Below are positions 1-6,973 of a stretch of 20,928 nt of DNA, one piece after another. The notes below the pieces were generated by a model that worked only from the letters and a program-made list of their open reading frames with translations, was not told where the DNA came from and ran no database searches. The stretch's first letter is position 1. Each line of letters starts with the position of its first letter. The DNA comes from Candidatus Hodarchaeota archaeon (lineage in GTDB: Archaea; Asgardarchaeota; Heimdallarchaeia; Hodarchaeales; YT1-039): contig JAEOTF010000307.1 in assembly GCA_016840025.1 (NCBI GenBank), positions 1-20,928 of the forward strand, read 5' to 3'. A program made the translations under genes and the position numbers.

Positions 1-474
1 ATGGCTCAGACCAAGAGTGGGGGGAAAAAGCGCAAACGGAGGAAAAGCACTAAAACCCTCCACTATGCCCTGCAAAATACAGGGACGATCGGCCGCTTCA
101 TCGAATTGGTAGCCTACAAAGCTCAACGTGTAGGGAAAAGAGTTCTCTTAATTGATGAAGCCTATACTACCCAAATCTGTCCTAACTGTGGAACCATGGA
201 AAAACGTACCCTTGCAGAACGCAGTATTGTATGTGCGAAGTGTGGTTTTCAAGCAGATCGAGATTGTGCATCGGCTATTAATATCCTCGCCAAATTTTAC
301 CTCATTCAAGATCGGTTTGAGAACCTATTGCACGAATCCTCTGTGAACGAGGAATCCTTCTTCACTCAATGGAAGGGTTTTCTACGACAGACAGCCAACG
401 GTAAAACGCGAGTTTCCCTGTCCAATGCGAGTTGGATGCGGTTCAGCGGACTCGTAGGAAGCCCCGTCCTGTAG
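1..474 (+). CDS. tnpB: TnpB (IS200/IS605 OrfB) C-terminal part, cut by window edge
   Basis: This is the C-terminal part of a TnpB RNA-guided nuclease from an IS200/IS605-type element; the frame is open to the first base, so the N-terminal and RuvC-I parts lie outside the window. The visible part has the usual alternating-helix segment, then a zinc ribbon with Cys pairs at residues 60/63 and 78/81, and a RuvC-III motif D-R-D-C-A-S-A-I-N-I whose Asp88 is the expected catalytic residue. The stop codon lies inside the right-end hairpin (462-481), as is usual in this family, where the 3' end of tnpB overlaps the guide (omega) RNA. The tail after the RuvC-III helix (about residues 100-157) is probably constrained more by that RNA than by the protein. 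Whether the full gene is intact cannot be judged from here. Confidence 0.88.
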   Translation: MAQTKSGGKKRKRRKSTKTLHYALQNTGTIGRFIELVAYKAQRVGKRVLLIDEAYTTQICPNCGTMEKRTLAERSIVCAKCGFQADRDCASAINILAKFYLIQDRFENLLHESSVNEESFFTQWKGFLRQTANGKTRVSLSNASWMRFSGLVGSPVL

Positions 475-489
475 GGCGGGGTAGTTCAC
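1..489 (+). mobile_element. Right end of an IS200/IS605-type element
   Basis: The tnpB 3' end is followed by a near-perfect hairpin, CCCCGTCC (462-469), loop TGTA (470-473), GGGCGGGG (474-481), and then GTAGTTCAC. A GC-rich hairpin just inside the right end, followed by a short cleavage tetra/pentanucleotide, is typical of IS200/IS605 elements. I place the boundary at about 489, after TTCAC, by analogy; the left end is outside the window. The start codon of the next gene is only 15 bp beyond the boundary. Confidence 0.7.
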
Positions 490-503
490 TGAAGGGACGA
501 TAA

Positions 504-2147
504 ATGGCTACGGACCTCGTAAGAGAAATTCAAAAACACATATCAACTGGAAGAGCGCTACTTGACTCTAAAAAACCAAGTGATGCTGTGAAAGAGTTTG
601 AAGAAGCACAAAAACTTGCTCAATCAGTTGAATCCCCAAGAACGGAATTGTTAAGTACCCTATTCCTAATTACGGCGCTTTATAAAGTAGGAAATCGTTT
701 GGAAATAAGTGAAACTGTGTTTGAAGTACAATCACAGATAAAACGGATAGTAAACTTTCCACCCGCCTTTGTGCCATTTTTAAACAATATTGCCTCGGAA
801 CTCTATCAAAATCAGCCTGATGACGCGGTTATTCTTTGGGAAAATGCATTAAAACTAGCACGCACCCTTGATAAAGCGGAATGGGAGAATATAATTCTTA
901 ACAACTTAGCATATGGGTATCATAAGCAAGGACAAAGTCAGAAAGCCATTGAAACTTTTTTAAAAACTTCAGAGCTAATGGAAGGAATAGAGGCACAAGA
1001 AAATCTTGAAAATGCAGCTGCTATTTTTGAACAGGGAGAAGAGTATGAAAAAGCATTAGAATTAATGGAGAAGGCTGCAGAACAATATAAAGAGCTAAAT
1101 AATGAAGAAAAGCGAATTAGGAGCCTTCAAATTGCAGGAGAACTAGCTTATAAACTTTATTCCAAAAGTGAAGATCTGGATCTTGCTTCCAAATATCTTC
1201 AGACTGCTATCCGATTCTTTCGCCAAGCAGATGATAAATTTCAGCTATCCAATGTACTTTATGTGGCCGGAATTTACTATCAGGATTCTCAACGGGAAGA
1301 TATGGCGTTGGAATGCTGGAGAATGGCCCAAGAGTATGCACTCGAGTCAAAGAATATTGATGTCGCCACAAAAAGTCTGATAAAGTTAGCCTTGGTTGAT
1401 TTAAGTGGAGAAAAATTTGAACAAAGCCTTGAAAGATTACGTAATGCACAGAAATTAGCCCAAGAAAATGAAGACACTCAAACATATGAATCTCTCACTC
1501 GTTTAATTGACACTGTAATTCAAAAAACCCCTGAGATCGCTTCATCAGAGAAAGAAGAACTTGAAACAGCTTTAACTGGCGTTGAAGGGACGCAAGCAGA
1601 ACCTAGTCAGCTAACGGCTACTACTGAGCCAAGATCAGTTACCGATGGAATAGATGAGAGCGTTTTCTCATTTGACTTTCCAGAGGTAGAAAAAGAAGAA
1701 GCAGCTCCTGCGCAACTGGTTACAGCTGAAGTCACGCCTACACCCGAATCAGCAGCTCCTCCTCCTACTGTTCGAAGACCCCAAGTTGAATCAACGTTAG
1801 AATCGACGATAGATGAGGCAAGGGTAGATATAACAGGACTACTTAATCAAAAAAGAAATGAAGTGGCAAATTATCTACGTTCAAAGGGATATTCGGTAGA
1901 AGTGCAATTCCGTACGAGTGGAATGCCTTCCGAAATTACGCCGGATATAGTCGCTAAGAAAAGACGGAGAAAAATTTTTTTGGTGTTTGCATCTAACCCA
2001 GCAGATGCTGGAATTTCGAGTTTCCTTCTTCGTTCTGTGCATGAAAGAGGTAGAAAAATAATCTTTTTACTCACTGGAGAACCAGTTCTTGTTCAAACCG
2101 CACGAGATATCAAGGTAATTAACCAAGTTGAAATGCTTCCAACATGA
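504..2147 (+). CDS. TPR-repeat protein with C-terminal alpha/beta domain
   Basis: A 547-aa soluble protein. Residues 1 to about 340 are helical tetratricopeptide-type repeats (recurring patterns such as A-I-E-T-F-L-K-T-S-E-L and A-L-E-L-M-E-K-A-A-E-Q-Y), which normally form a scaffold for protein contacts. Residues about 341-440 are a Glu/Pro/Thr/Ala-rich, probably disordered linker. Residues about 442-547 form a compact domain with helix-strand alternation, containing T-P-D-I-V-A-K-K and K-I-F-L-V-F-A followed by K-I-I-F-L-L-T. That pattern could suit a restriction-endonuclease-like or Rossmann-like fold, but I cannot assign it. The ATG at 504 follows GAAGGGACGATAA, with AGGGA as the ribosome-binding site. 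The UPF0200-like kinase starts about 30 bp downstream, so the two are probably cotranscribed. No catalytic function is evident. Confidence 0.8.
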   Translation: MATDLVREIQKHISTGRALLDSKKPSDAVKEFEEAQKLAQSVESPRTELLSTLFLITALYKVGNRLEISETVFEVQSQIKRIVNFPPAFVPFLNNIASELYQNQPDDAVILWENALKLARTLDKAEWENIILNNLAYGYHKQGQSQKAIETFLKTSELMEGIEAQENLENAAAIFEQGEEYEKALELMEKAAEQYKELNNEEKRIRSLQIAGELAYKLYSKSEDLDLASKYLQTAIRFFRQADDKFQLSNVLYVAGIYYQDSQREDMALECWRMAQEYALESKNIDVATKSLIKLALVDLSGEKFEQSLERLRNAQKLAQENEDTQTYESLTRLIDTVIQKTPEIASSEKEELETALTGVEGTQAEPSQLTATTEPRSVTDGIDESVFSFDFPEVEKEEAAPAQLVTAEVTPTPESAAPPPTVRRPQVESTLESTIDEARVDITGLLNQKRNEVANYLRSKGYSVEVQFRTSGMPSEITPDIVAKKRRRKIFLVFASNPADAGISSFLLRSVHERGRKIIFLLTGEPVLVQTARDIKVINQVEMLPT

Positions 2148-2180
2148 ATAGACAAACCAACCGATTGAAAGGTGAAGAAA

Positions 2181-2819
2181 ATGCAAAAAAAAATGATTAT
2201 TCTTACAGGTCTTCCTGTTAGCGGAAAAACTAAAGGAGCAAAGATAGTAGGGAAAAAACTAAACATTCCTCTATATGAGACAGGGCCATACGTTTATCAT
2301 GAGGTAGAGTCACGAGGACTTGAAGTTACCCCCGAAAACATCAAAAAGGTAACTAAAGAAGTTAAAGCAATCACTGACTCCTATTTTACAGAAGCAGCTG
2401 TTAAAGACATGACTGAAACGCATCCAGACGCGCCAGCTTACTTTTTAGCAGGTGTTAGAGCTCTATCCGAAGTCGATTATCTATATAAAACGTTTGGTGA
2501 GGAAAACGTCTTTATTATTAGTTTTCATTGCTCACGTAAAACTCGTTTTCAACGTTTAGATAATCCTGATAGACAAGCTGCAGTAAAGAAAGAGGGATCA
2601 AAAGGGCATGAAGATGCTGCCCTGAAAAATTGGGAAAATTTTATTGCGCGAGATCTAAAGGAAATTTCTTTTGGGGTAGGGACACTTATCTCCCTAGCAG
2701 ACTACATGCTGATTACAGATGAAAGAGTTTGGCCTTATATGAATGTAAGAAAGACAGTACGTATACTGGAAGTGATAGTTAGAGAAATACTTGGGGAGAA
2801 ATGGGAAGATGTATACTGA
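2181..2819 (+). CDS. UPF0200-type nucleotide kinase (P-loop NTPase)
   Basis: A small P-loop kinase-like protein of about 212 aa. The Walker A motif G-L-P-V-S-G-K-T lies near the N-terminus. The segment R-G-L-E-V-T-P-E-N-I-K-K-V is characteristic of the archaeal UPF0200 family (dephospho-CoA kinase/NMP-kinase-like), as is the late segment F-I-A-R-D-L-K-E-I-S-F-G followed by L-A-D-Y-M-L-I-T-D. The precise substrate is unknown. A GTG at 2172 would give three extra residues, but that GTG is itself part of GGTGA, a good archaeal Shine-Dalgarno placed 5-6 bases before the ATG at 2181, so I prefer the ATG. It lies about 30 bp downstream of the TPR gene and is probably in its operon. Confidence 0.82.
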   Translation: MQKKMIILTGLPVSGKTKGAKIVGKKLNIPLYETGPYVYHEVESRGLEVTPENIKKVTKEVKAITDSYFTEAAVKDMTETHPDAPAYFLAGVRALSEVDYLYKTFGEENVFIISFHCSRKTRFQRLDNPDRQAAVKKEGSKGHEDAALKNWENFIARDLKEISFGVGTLISLADYMLITDERVWPYMNVRKTVRILEVIVREILGEKWEDVY

Positions 2820-3162
2820 TTTATGGATCAAAGAATTGAATTATTGATACTCGATGACATTGAAGCCGAGTGTTAATATTTCGTTTGGATTAGTGGAATG
2901 ATTTTAGCTTCTTTAAAGACATTTAGTAGACTGTAGATCAGACGACTTGAATACAAAGCAGTAATTTCCTCTGTAATGAAGAAAACTTTTTGAATTATAA
3001 TGGTTATGCAAAAATTAAAGTTTGGGGAGAAGTAGGGTTATTTGAGAACTGTAAACTTTGATTTTTTAAAAATCTGGAAGCCCATATTTGGTTATGACTT
3101 TTGATTTTTGATGAATTGTTAAGGGGAGTTATTATAAAAACAAGAGATTTCTTCTCTCTTTT
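2820..3162. other. Intergenic region, nothing recognised
   Basis: About 340 AT-rich bases between the kinase gene and the phosphatase-superfamily gene. I see no tRNA-like cloverleaf, no ORF longer than about 20 codons with a ribosome-binding site, and no strong hairpin; ACTCG/CGAGT near 2849-2872 is only a 5-bp stem. AGGGGAG at 3121-3127 lies too far from the ATG at 3163 to serve as its ribosome-binding site. It presumably contains the promoter of the downstream gene. Confidence 0.4.
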
Positions 3163-4464
3163 ATGAAAAACCTAGAATTAGCACCTTTTAATACAAACTA
3201 TGATTTTTTTAAACCCAACTATTCACAATCGATTTGTAAAGTTATTCCAAGCGCTGTGGCAATTCTAGGAGGCGATGTTCCAGAGGAAAATATGTTTTCT
3301 AAGCATATAAACGAGATTGGTCAAAAGAGAATTGTCATAAATTTCCTTGTAGATTCACTCGGGTTAGAACAACTTGACCGTAATGATCCCTTCGTAAATC
3401 CTTTTTGCTCTTTACTTGATGGAACTAAGGCATTCCCTATTTCTTCCGTCTTTCCTACTATTACATCTACATGTCTCACTAGTTATCATACGGGATTGCT
3501 TCCTAGTGAGCATGGTATTGTAGGACATCGCATTTACTTTCGTGAGATTGGCTCCCTTGTCGATACCTTAGTTCAAGGAACACCTGTAAGAGGACAGCGG
3601 AACATATTACCCAATATTGGTGTACGTGTAAAAAAATGGATTCTATCTAATAATCCAATCTATCATTACCTTCCAAATGATACAATTAAAATTGACACTA
3701 TTCATAAAGGGTTTGAAGGAACAGGATTAGCTTATTTTTTCAAAGGAGATGCTTCTTCTGAACACTATCTTGGAGTGTTTGATCTAATTGAACAATGTGA
3801 AATTGTTGTAAATGTTGCAAAATCTAAAAAGAATCAATGTCTTTTCTTTAATCTCTATTTGGGACAACTTGATGCAATTTCACATAGTTTTGGTCCACAA
3901 AGTGAACCCTTCCGTCGTTTCTTACTTCATTTTATGGAGACCTTAAAATGGCTTTTTAATAGATTAAAACAAGAAAAATTGCTCTCCGAATGCGCGATTA
4001 CCTTGACTGCTGACCACGGACAGGTAGCGGTCGATCCAAAGAAAATTGTGAATTTGTCGAAGGCATCTAAATCAAAAATATGGAAAGCAGTAAAAATGAT
4101 AGGTAAGAGTGGGCGTCTTCTCCATTTTTATGGTGCAAAATTAGAAAATTCCGAGGAAATCATAGGGAAAGCATTAGAGGCGGATAGAGGATTGATAGCT
4201 CCTTGGGACCAACTTAAATCGCTCTTGGGTTTAGTTATTGATGAGAATGAAAGTATATTAAAATCACGCTTTGGAGAGTGGGGTTTCTTGTTTGGTCAGG
4301 AAGGAGAAGCGAGAATCTCAGCGAAACCCAATGAAACGATGATTAAATTGGGTTTAGCATTACGAGGCTCTCATGGGTCCTTATCGAGGAATGAATTAAC
4401 AGTTCCATGTATTATTTCCTCAGGAGAGGATTTTGAAGAAGTATTAACAGCAATAACTCCTTAA
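3163..4464 (+). CDS. Alkaline phosphatase/phosphodiesterase superfamily enzyme (type I PDE/NPP-like)
   Basis: A 433-aa protein with the metal-site layout of the nucleotide pyrophosphatase/phosphodiesterase family (PF01663-type). In order it has a first metal Asp in F-L-V-D-S-L-G (Asp64), the nucleophile loop F-P-T-I-T-S-T-C-L-T-S-Y-H-T-G (the Thr at about 101 is the likely nucleophile), L-P-S-E-H-G-I-V-G, then L-D-A-I-S-H-S-F-G (Asp236, His240), T-A-D-H-G (Asp284, His285) and R-G-S-H-G (His404). All expected two-metal ligands are present, so the enzyme is probably active in hydrolysing a phosphoester or phosphodiester; the substrate is not predictable. I see no signal peptide or membrane segment, so a cytoplasmic location is likely. 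No Shine-Dalgarno stands directly before the ATG, so a leaderless transcript is possible. It is convergent with the ACT-domain gene. Confidence 0.85.
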   Translation: MKNLELAPFNTNYDFFKPNYSQSICKVIPSAVAILGGDVPEENMFSKHINEIGQKRIVINFLVDSLGLEQLDRNDPFVNPFCSLLDGTKAFPISSVFPTITSTCLTSYHTGLLPSEHGIVGHRIYFREIGSLVDTLVQGTPVRGQRNILPNIGVRVKKWILSNNPIYHYLPNDTIKIDTIHKGFEGTGLAYFFKGDASSEHYLGVFDLIEQCEIVVNVAKSKKNQCLFFNLYLGQLDAISHSFGPQSEPFRRFLLHFMETLKWLFNRLKQEKLLSECAITLTADHGQVAVDPKKIVNLSKASKSKIWKAVKMIGKSGRLLHFYGAKLENSEEIIGKALEADRGLIAPWDQLKSLLGLVIDENESILKSRFGEWGFLFGQEGEARISAKPNETMIKLGLALRGSHGSLSRNELTVPCIISSGEDFEEVLTAITP

Positions 4465-4500
4465 TTAAGGAAAGTTAAAAGGAAATTTCTTAATTTCCTC
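4461..4500. terminator. Putative bidirectional terminator between convergent genes
   Basis: The short gap between convergent genes holds overlapping inverted repeats: GGAAAT (4481-4486) with ATTTCC (4493-4498) around a 6-base loop, and AATTAAGGAAA with TTTCTTAATT over the wider span. They are AT-rich and overlap the stop codons of both genes. The position and symmetry suggest a shared 3' end; no direct evidence of function. Confidence 0.4.
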
Positions 4501-5236
4501 GGATTACACCCATAAGGATTTTCCTACCCGCGTCTGCATCTTTCTCATCAAGCAAGAAAGCAATCGTTAGATAACTTCCTTCTATATTTAAAACGTCATA
4601 AATAGAGATTGCGCGATCTGCGAGTATGCTTGAGACGTGAGCAAGAATTCCAGGCCTCATCCTTGCTTCTAATGGTAAAATAAGTCGTAACATACTTAAG
4701 TTTGGGCGAAGCACGCGTCTTTCACAGGCATGCTTTTCAAGCAATGAGTCCATTGTCGAATTTTCTCGTTTACGCGAATAAATCACGACTCCTGTCGGAT
4801 CAAGACTCGCGTAGAGAAAAGACTGCTTTTCAATCCCCTTATAAATATCTCCTAACAGAAGATTGAGATCACAATCATTGGGATCAATGTGAACGCATGA
4901 GATGCCGTCTTCAATCTCTGTGCTCCCTTGTGAAATCATTCGTGCAATCTCGGCAGTACGAAAACCTCTAACCTTATTCTGCCTAAGATCTTTGAGATAA
5001 CGTGTGATTGCAACAGCTACAGCCCCTTCTTTGGGCCATCCTTTTTTTTCTATCTCCTCTCGGTAGGAATTTTCTTGTAAATATCGCTCACGCAGTACAG
5101 AGACTAACTCTTTGGCTACATCTTTTTGACTTCTTTCATTTCGTTGTAAACTGTGAACTAGAGAGGGATTTGAGTCTAGATGTTTGCGTACTATAGACGA
5201 AATGCTCGGGGCATTAGGATGTTGAATAGTGGCCAT
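4490..5236 (-). CDS. ACT-domain protein, putative amino-acid-responsive regulator
   Basis: A 248-aa protein (252 if started at 5248). The C-terminal residues, about 187-250 in the long form, form an ACT domain: L-R-L-I-L-P-L-E-A-R-M-R-P-G-I-L-A-H-V then A-I-S-I-Y-D-V-L-N-I and L-T-I-A-F-L-L. ACT domains bind small ligands, usually amino acids. The N-terminal half is helical, with S-I-S-S-I-V-R-K-H-L-D-S-N-P-S-L and G-A-V-A-V-A-I-T-R-Y-L; this resembles archaeal ACT proteins with a helical or HTH-like N-terminal region, but I see no clear DNA-binding motif. Two starts are possible. The TATA-like AATTATATAAAG (5259-5270) would place transcription start near 5238, right before the second ATG (5236), which argues for a leaderless message starting there. 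Confidence 0.72.
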   Translation of the reverse strand: MATIQHPNAPSISSIVRKHLDSNPSLVHSLQRNERSQKDVAKELVSVLRERYLQENSYREEIEKKGWPKEGAVAVAITRYLKDLRQNKVRGFRTAEIARMISQGSTEIEDGISCVHIDPNDCDLNLLLGDIYKGIEKQSFLYASLDPTGVVIYSRKRENSTMDSLLEKHACERRVLRPNLSMLRLILPLEARMRPGILAHVSSILADRAISIYDVLNIEGSYLTIAFLLDEKDADAGRKILMGVIRGN

Positions 5237-5258
5237 GATTATCAGCATTTGATTGTAT

Positions 5259-5270
5259 CTTTATATAATT
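5259..5270 (-). promoter_or_regulatory. TATA box of the ACT-domain gene
   Basis: Read on the minus strand this is AATTATATAAAG, a good archaeal TATA element centred about 28 bp upstream of the ATG at 5236. The spacing fits a leaderless or nearly leaderless transcript. Assigned by position and sequence only. Confidence 0.5.
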
Positions 5271-5434
5271 GTAATTTGTGTCTAGTCTTGTAATTAATTG
5301 CATTTATAAAAATTACACTGTAATTTATAACAGATAAAAAAAGTCCCATGTTACAGCTAAGGGGAAGTTTTAACTAAAATAGCATATATTTGAACTTTAA
5401 GACTATTAATGAGCATTAAAGAAGAAGATCTACT

Positions 5435-6208
5435 TTAACGTGGTTTTTTCTTTTTGATCCGAGTTTTAGGGGTAGAATCATCAATCGTAGGTGGCGGTTT
5501 TTTCTTTTTTATAGAAGAAGGGGTCTTACTGATAATTTTCGGAGGTAGGGTTTGACCTTTACTTTTCTTCCGTTTATCTTTACCTATTCCCTTTGTGGGA
5601 GGGGGAAGCCGACTCTTAGCAGGCGTTTTACTGCGTATGTCCTTGGGTACTTTTTGATTGACCGCCTTTCTTCCCTTATCTTTACCTATTCCCTTTGTGG
5701 ATGGGGGAAGCCGACTCTTAGCAGGCGCCTTACTGACAATTTCTTTCGGTGGGAGCTTATCTTTAGGAGTTTTTTTACGTACGCCCTTTTCCACAGTGCC
5801 TTTACTGCTGAGAGTCGTTAATTGATTTTTAGGCTTAATAGAGCTTTTGGGTGGAGAAACACTCGAAAATTTTTCTTTTCTATGCTTCAATCTAGATTTT
5901 TTAGGTTTTTTAGACGAATCAGGTAGTTGTTTCTTTTGTGAATCAACAGGTGGAGGAATATTTATTTTAGAATCTGTTGAATCACGTAATCCTAGACCAG
6001 TAGGCAGATGAATCTCCGATTTAGAAATTCTTGATTTAGTTGTACGTCTGGGTGGAGGAAGGATGAATGATTCACGCTTTTCTTGAGACTCCCGAGGCTT
6101 TTCCTCTTCACTTTTACTAGCTGGGGTCTTAGCTCTAATCTGACTGGCTGGAGTCTTGTGTTTAATCTTGTCATCTGGAGTTTTCTTTTTGATTTTCCGT
6201 CTTACCAA
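5435..6208 (-). CDS. Lys/Pro-rich, repetitive, disordered basic protein of the ubiquitin cluster
   Basis: About 257 aa, dominated by Lys, Pro, Ser, Thr and Arg with almost no hydrophobic core. It contains many K-T-P or K-x-P motifs and two near-identical blocks that each contain K-S-R-L-P-P-(S/P)-T-K-G-I-G-K-D-K. It ends K-K-K-K-P-R. The composition resembles histone-H1-like tails or nucleic-acid-binding tails; with so many lysines it could also be an acceptor of the modifiers encoded upstream, but that is inference. A TTG at 6277 would add 23 hydrophobic residues. I prefer the TTG at 6208 because a TATA-like CTATAAAATT (6242-6251) predicts transcription start near 6221. It is the last gene of the cluster on the same strand, after a 165-bp gap, so it may be transcribed separately. 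No known family recognised. Confidence 0.6.
   Translation of the reverse strand: MVRRKIKKKTPDDKIKHKTPASQIRAKTPASKSEEEKPRESQEKRESFILPPPRRTTKSRISKSEIHLPTGLGLRDSTDSKINIPPPVDSQKKQLPDSSKKPKKSRLKHRKEKFSSVSPPKSSIKPKNQLTTLSSKGTVEKGVRKKTPKDKLPPKEIVSKAPAKSRLPPSTKGIGKDKGRKAVNQKVPKDIRSKTPAKSRLPPPTKGIGKDKRKKSKGQTLPPKIISKTPSSIKKKKPPPTIDDSTPKTRIKKKKPR
5574..5735 (-). repeat. Two 60-bp direct repeats inside the Lys/Pro-rich gene
   Basis: The copies at 5574-5633 and 5676-5735 differ at only 4 of 60 positions and start 102 bp apart, a multiple of three, so the frame is kept. They encode the repeated block around K-S-R-L-P-P-x-T-K-G-I-G-K-D-K. The high nucleotide identity in a low-complexity gene indicates recent in-frame duplication. 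Confidence 0.85.
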
Positions 6209-6241
6209 GGACTCAACAACCAAACTAATAGAAAAAGTTCC

Positions 6242-6251
6242 AATTTTATAG
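6242..6251 (-). promoter_or_regulatory. TATA-like box before the Lys/Pro-rich gene
   Basis: Minus-strand CTATAAAATT, placed so that transcription would begin near 6221, 13 bases before the TTG at 6208. It suggests this gene can be expressed independently of the preceding membrane-protein genes. Sequence match only. Confidence 0.35.
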
Positions 6252-6373
6252 ATGTAGCTATTTGAGAAGAAAAGCAAAAAAACTTCAAGAACAGTCTTTA
6301 ATTTATGAATTCAGTGAAACAAAACAATAAACACTATTTAGGGCATATTTAAACAAGGCGAAAGCGATTGGAA

Positions 6374-6964
6374 CTATCGGCCTAATAAAAATCCGATGCC
6401 AGAGAATAGATAGAATAAACCGTAAAGAACCCCCAGGAGATCGGACGCAAACAAGCCGACGTAAAGAAATAACGAGCCGAAGATGAAAAACGTGAAAATT
6501 GCGGTCCATTCGGCGGAAGGCCCTTTGGATGATTGGGAAGTCAGCCGAATAAACTGATAGCGGGTAAAACTGCGAATCAGCAGGGCCGTGGAGATCGCTA
6601 AATAGGGAAACGCTAGCATCGACAAGAAGGTGACGCTGAGGATCAGTTCCTCGGTAGAGGAACGTTGCTGGATTGCAATATCGAAGGTGAGTACACTTTC
6701 ATCACCGAGCGGGATAAACGGAGCCGCACCGAGGACGAGCAGGGGTATAATATTGGCAAGGGAAAAGAAATAGACCTCGTTGAGGGTGGCCTTGTACTGG
6801 GCATAATGAAACATCCGCATGAAGTAGAGGAAGGTGACGGTACCGTAAAAAGCGAGAAAGGCAGTCATTACGGCGACTTCATCCTCTTCGCGGAGGAAGA
6901 AAAAAATCGCCGCTGACAGCCCAGCCAACAGGATGAACCACGCAATAGTATGACGAGAAGCCAT
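6374..6964 (-). CDS. Six-TM membrane protein, paralogue of the RING protein's membrane domain
   Basis: A 196-aa integral membrane protein with six predicted helices (about 7-25, 31-50, 63-84, 105-130, 152-170, 172-194) and short loops. It carries H-Y-A-Q-Y-K-A at residues 53-59 and L-G-D-E at 86-89. The neighbouring RING protein has Y-Y-R-Q-Y-R-A and L-G-D-S at exactly the same positions, with the same helix spacing, so the two membrane modules look paralogous. It could form a heteromer with the RING protein. The ATG follows GAGGT at good spacing, and that site overlaps the stop codon region of the RING gene, so coupled translation is likely. Its base composition is near 50% GC, clearly higher than the RING gene. 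No known family recognised. Confidence 0.78.
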   Translation of the reverse strand: MASRHTIAWFILLAGLSAAIFFFLREEDEVAVMTAFLAFYGTVTFLYFMRMFHYAQYKATLNEVYFFSLANIIPLLVLGAAPFIPLGDESVLTFDIAIQQRSSTEELILSVTFLSMLAFPYLAISTALLIRSFTRYQFIRLTSQSSKGPSAEWTAIFTFFIFGSLFLYVGLFASDLLGVLYGLFYLFSGIGFLLGR

Positions 6965-6973
6965 TGCTTTACC

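Noticed and set aside
1207..1485. Minus-strand ORF of 92 aa
   Set aside because: Lies wholly within the TPR coding region; no ribosome-binding site or family features.
2820..3162. Possible tRNA or small RNA
   Set aside because: No cloverleaf or conserved T-loop sequence, only a 5-bp stem.
5552..5821. Plus-strand ORF with a repeated Cys/Trp-containing block
   Set aside because: It is the antisense of the 60-bp repeats in the Lys/Pro-rich gene, which explains its internal repetition.
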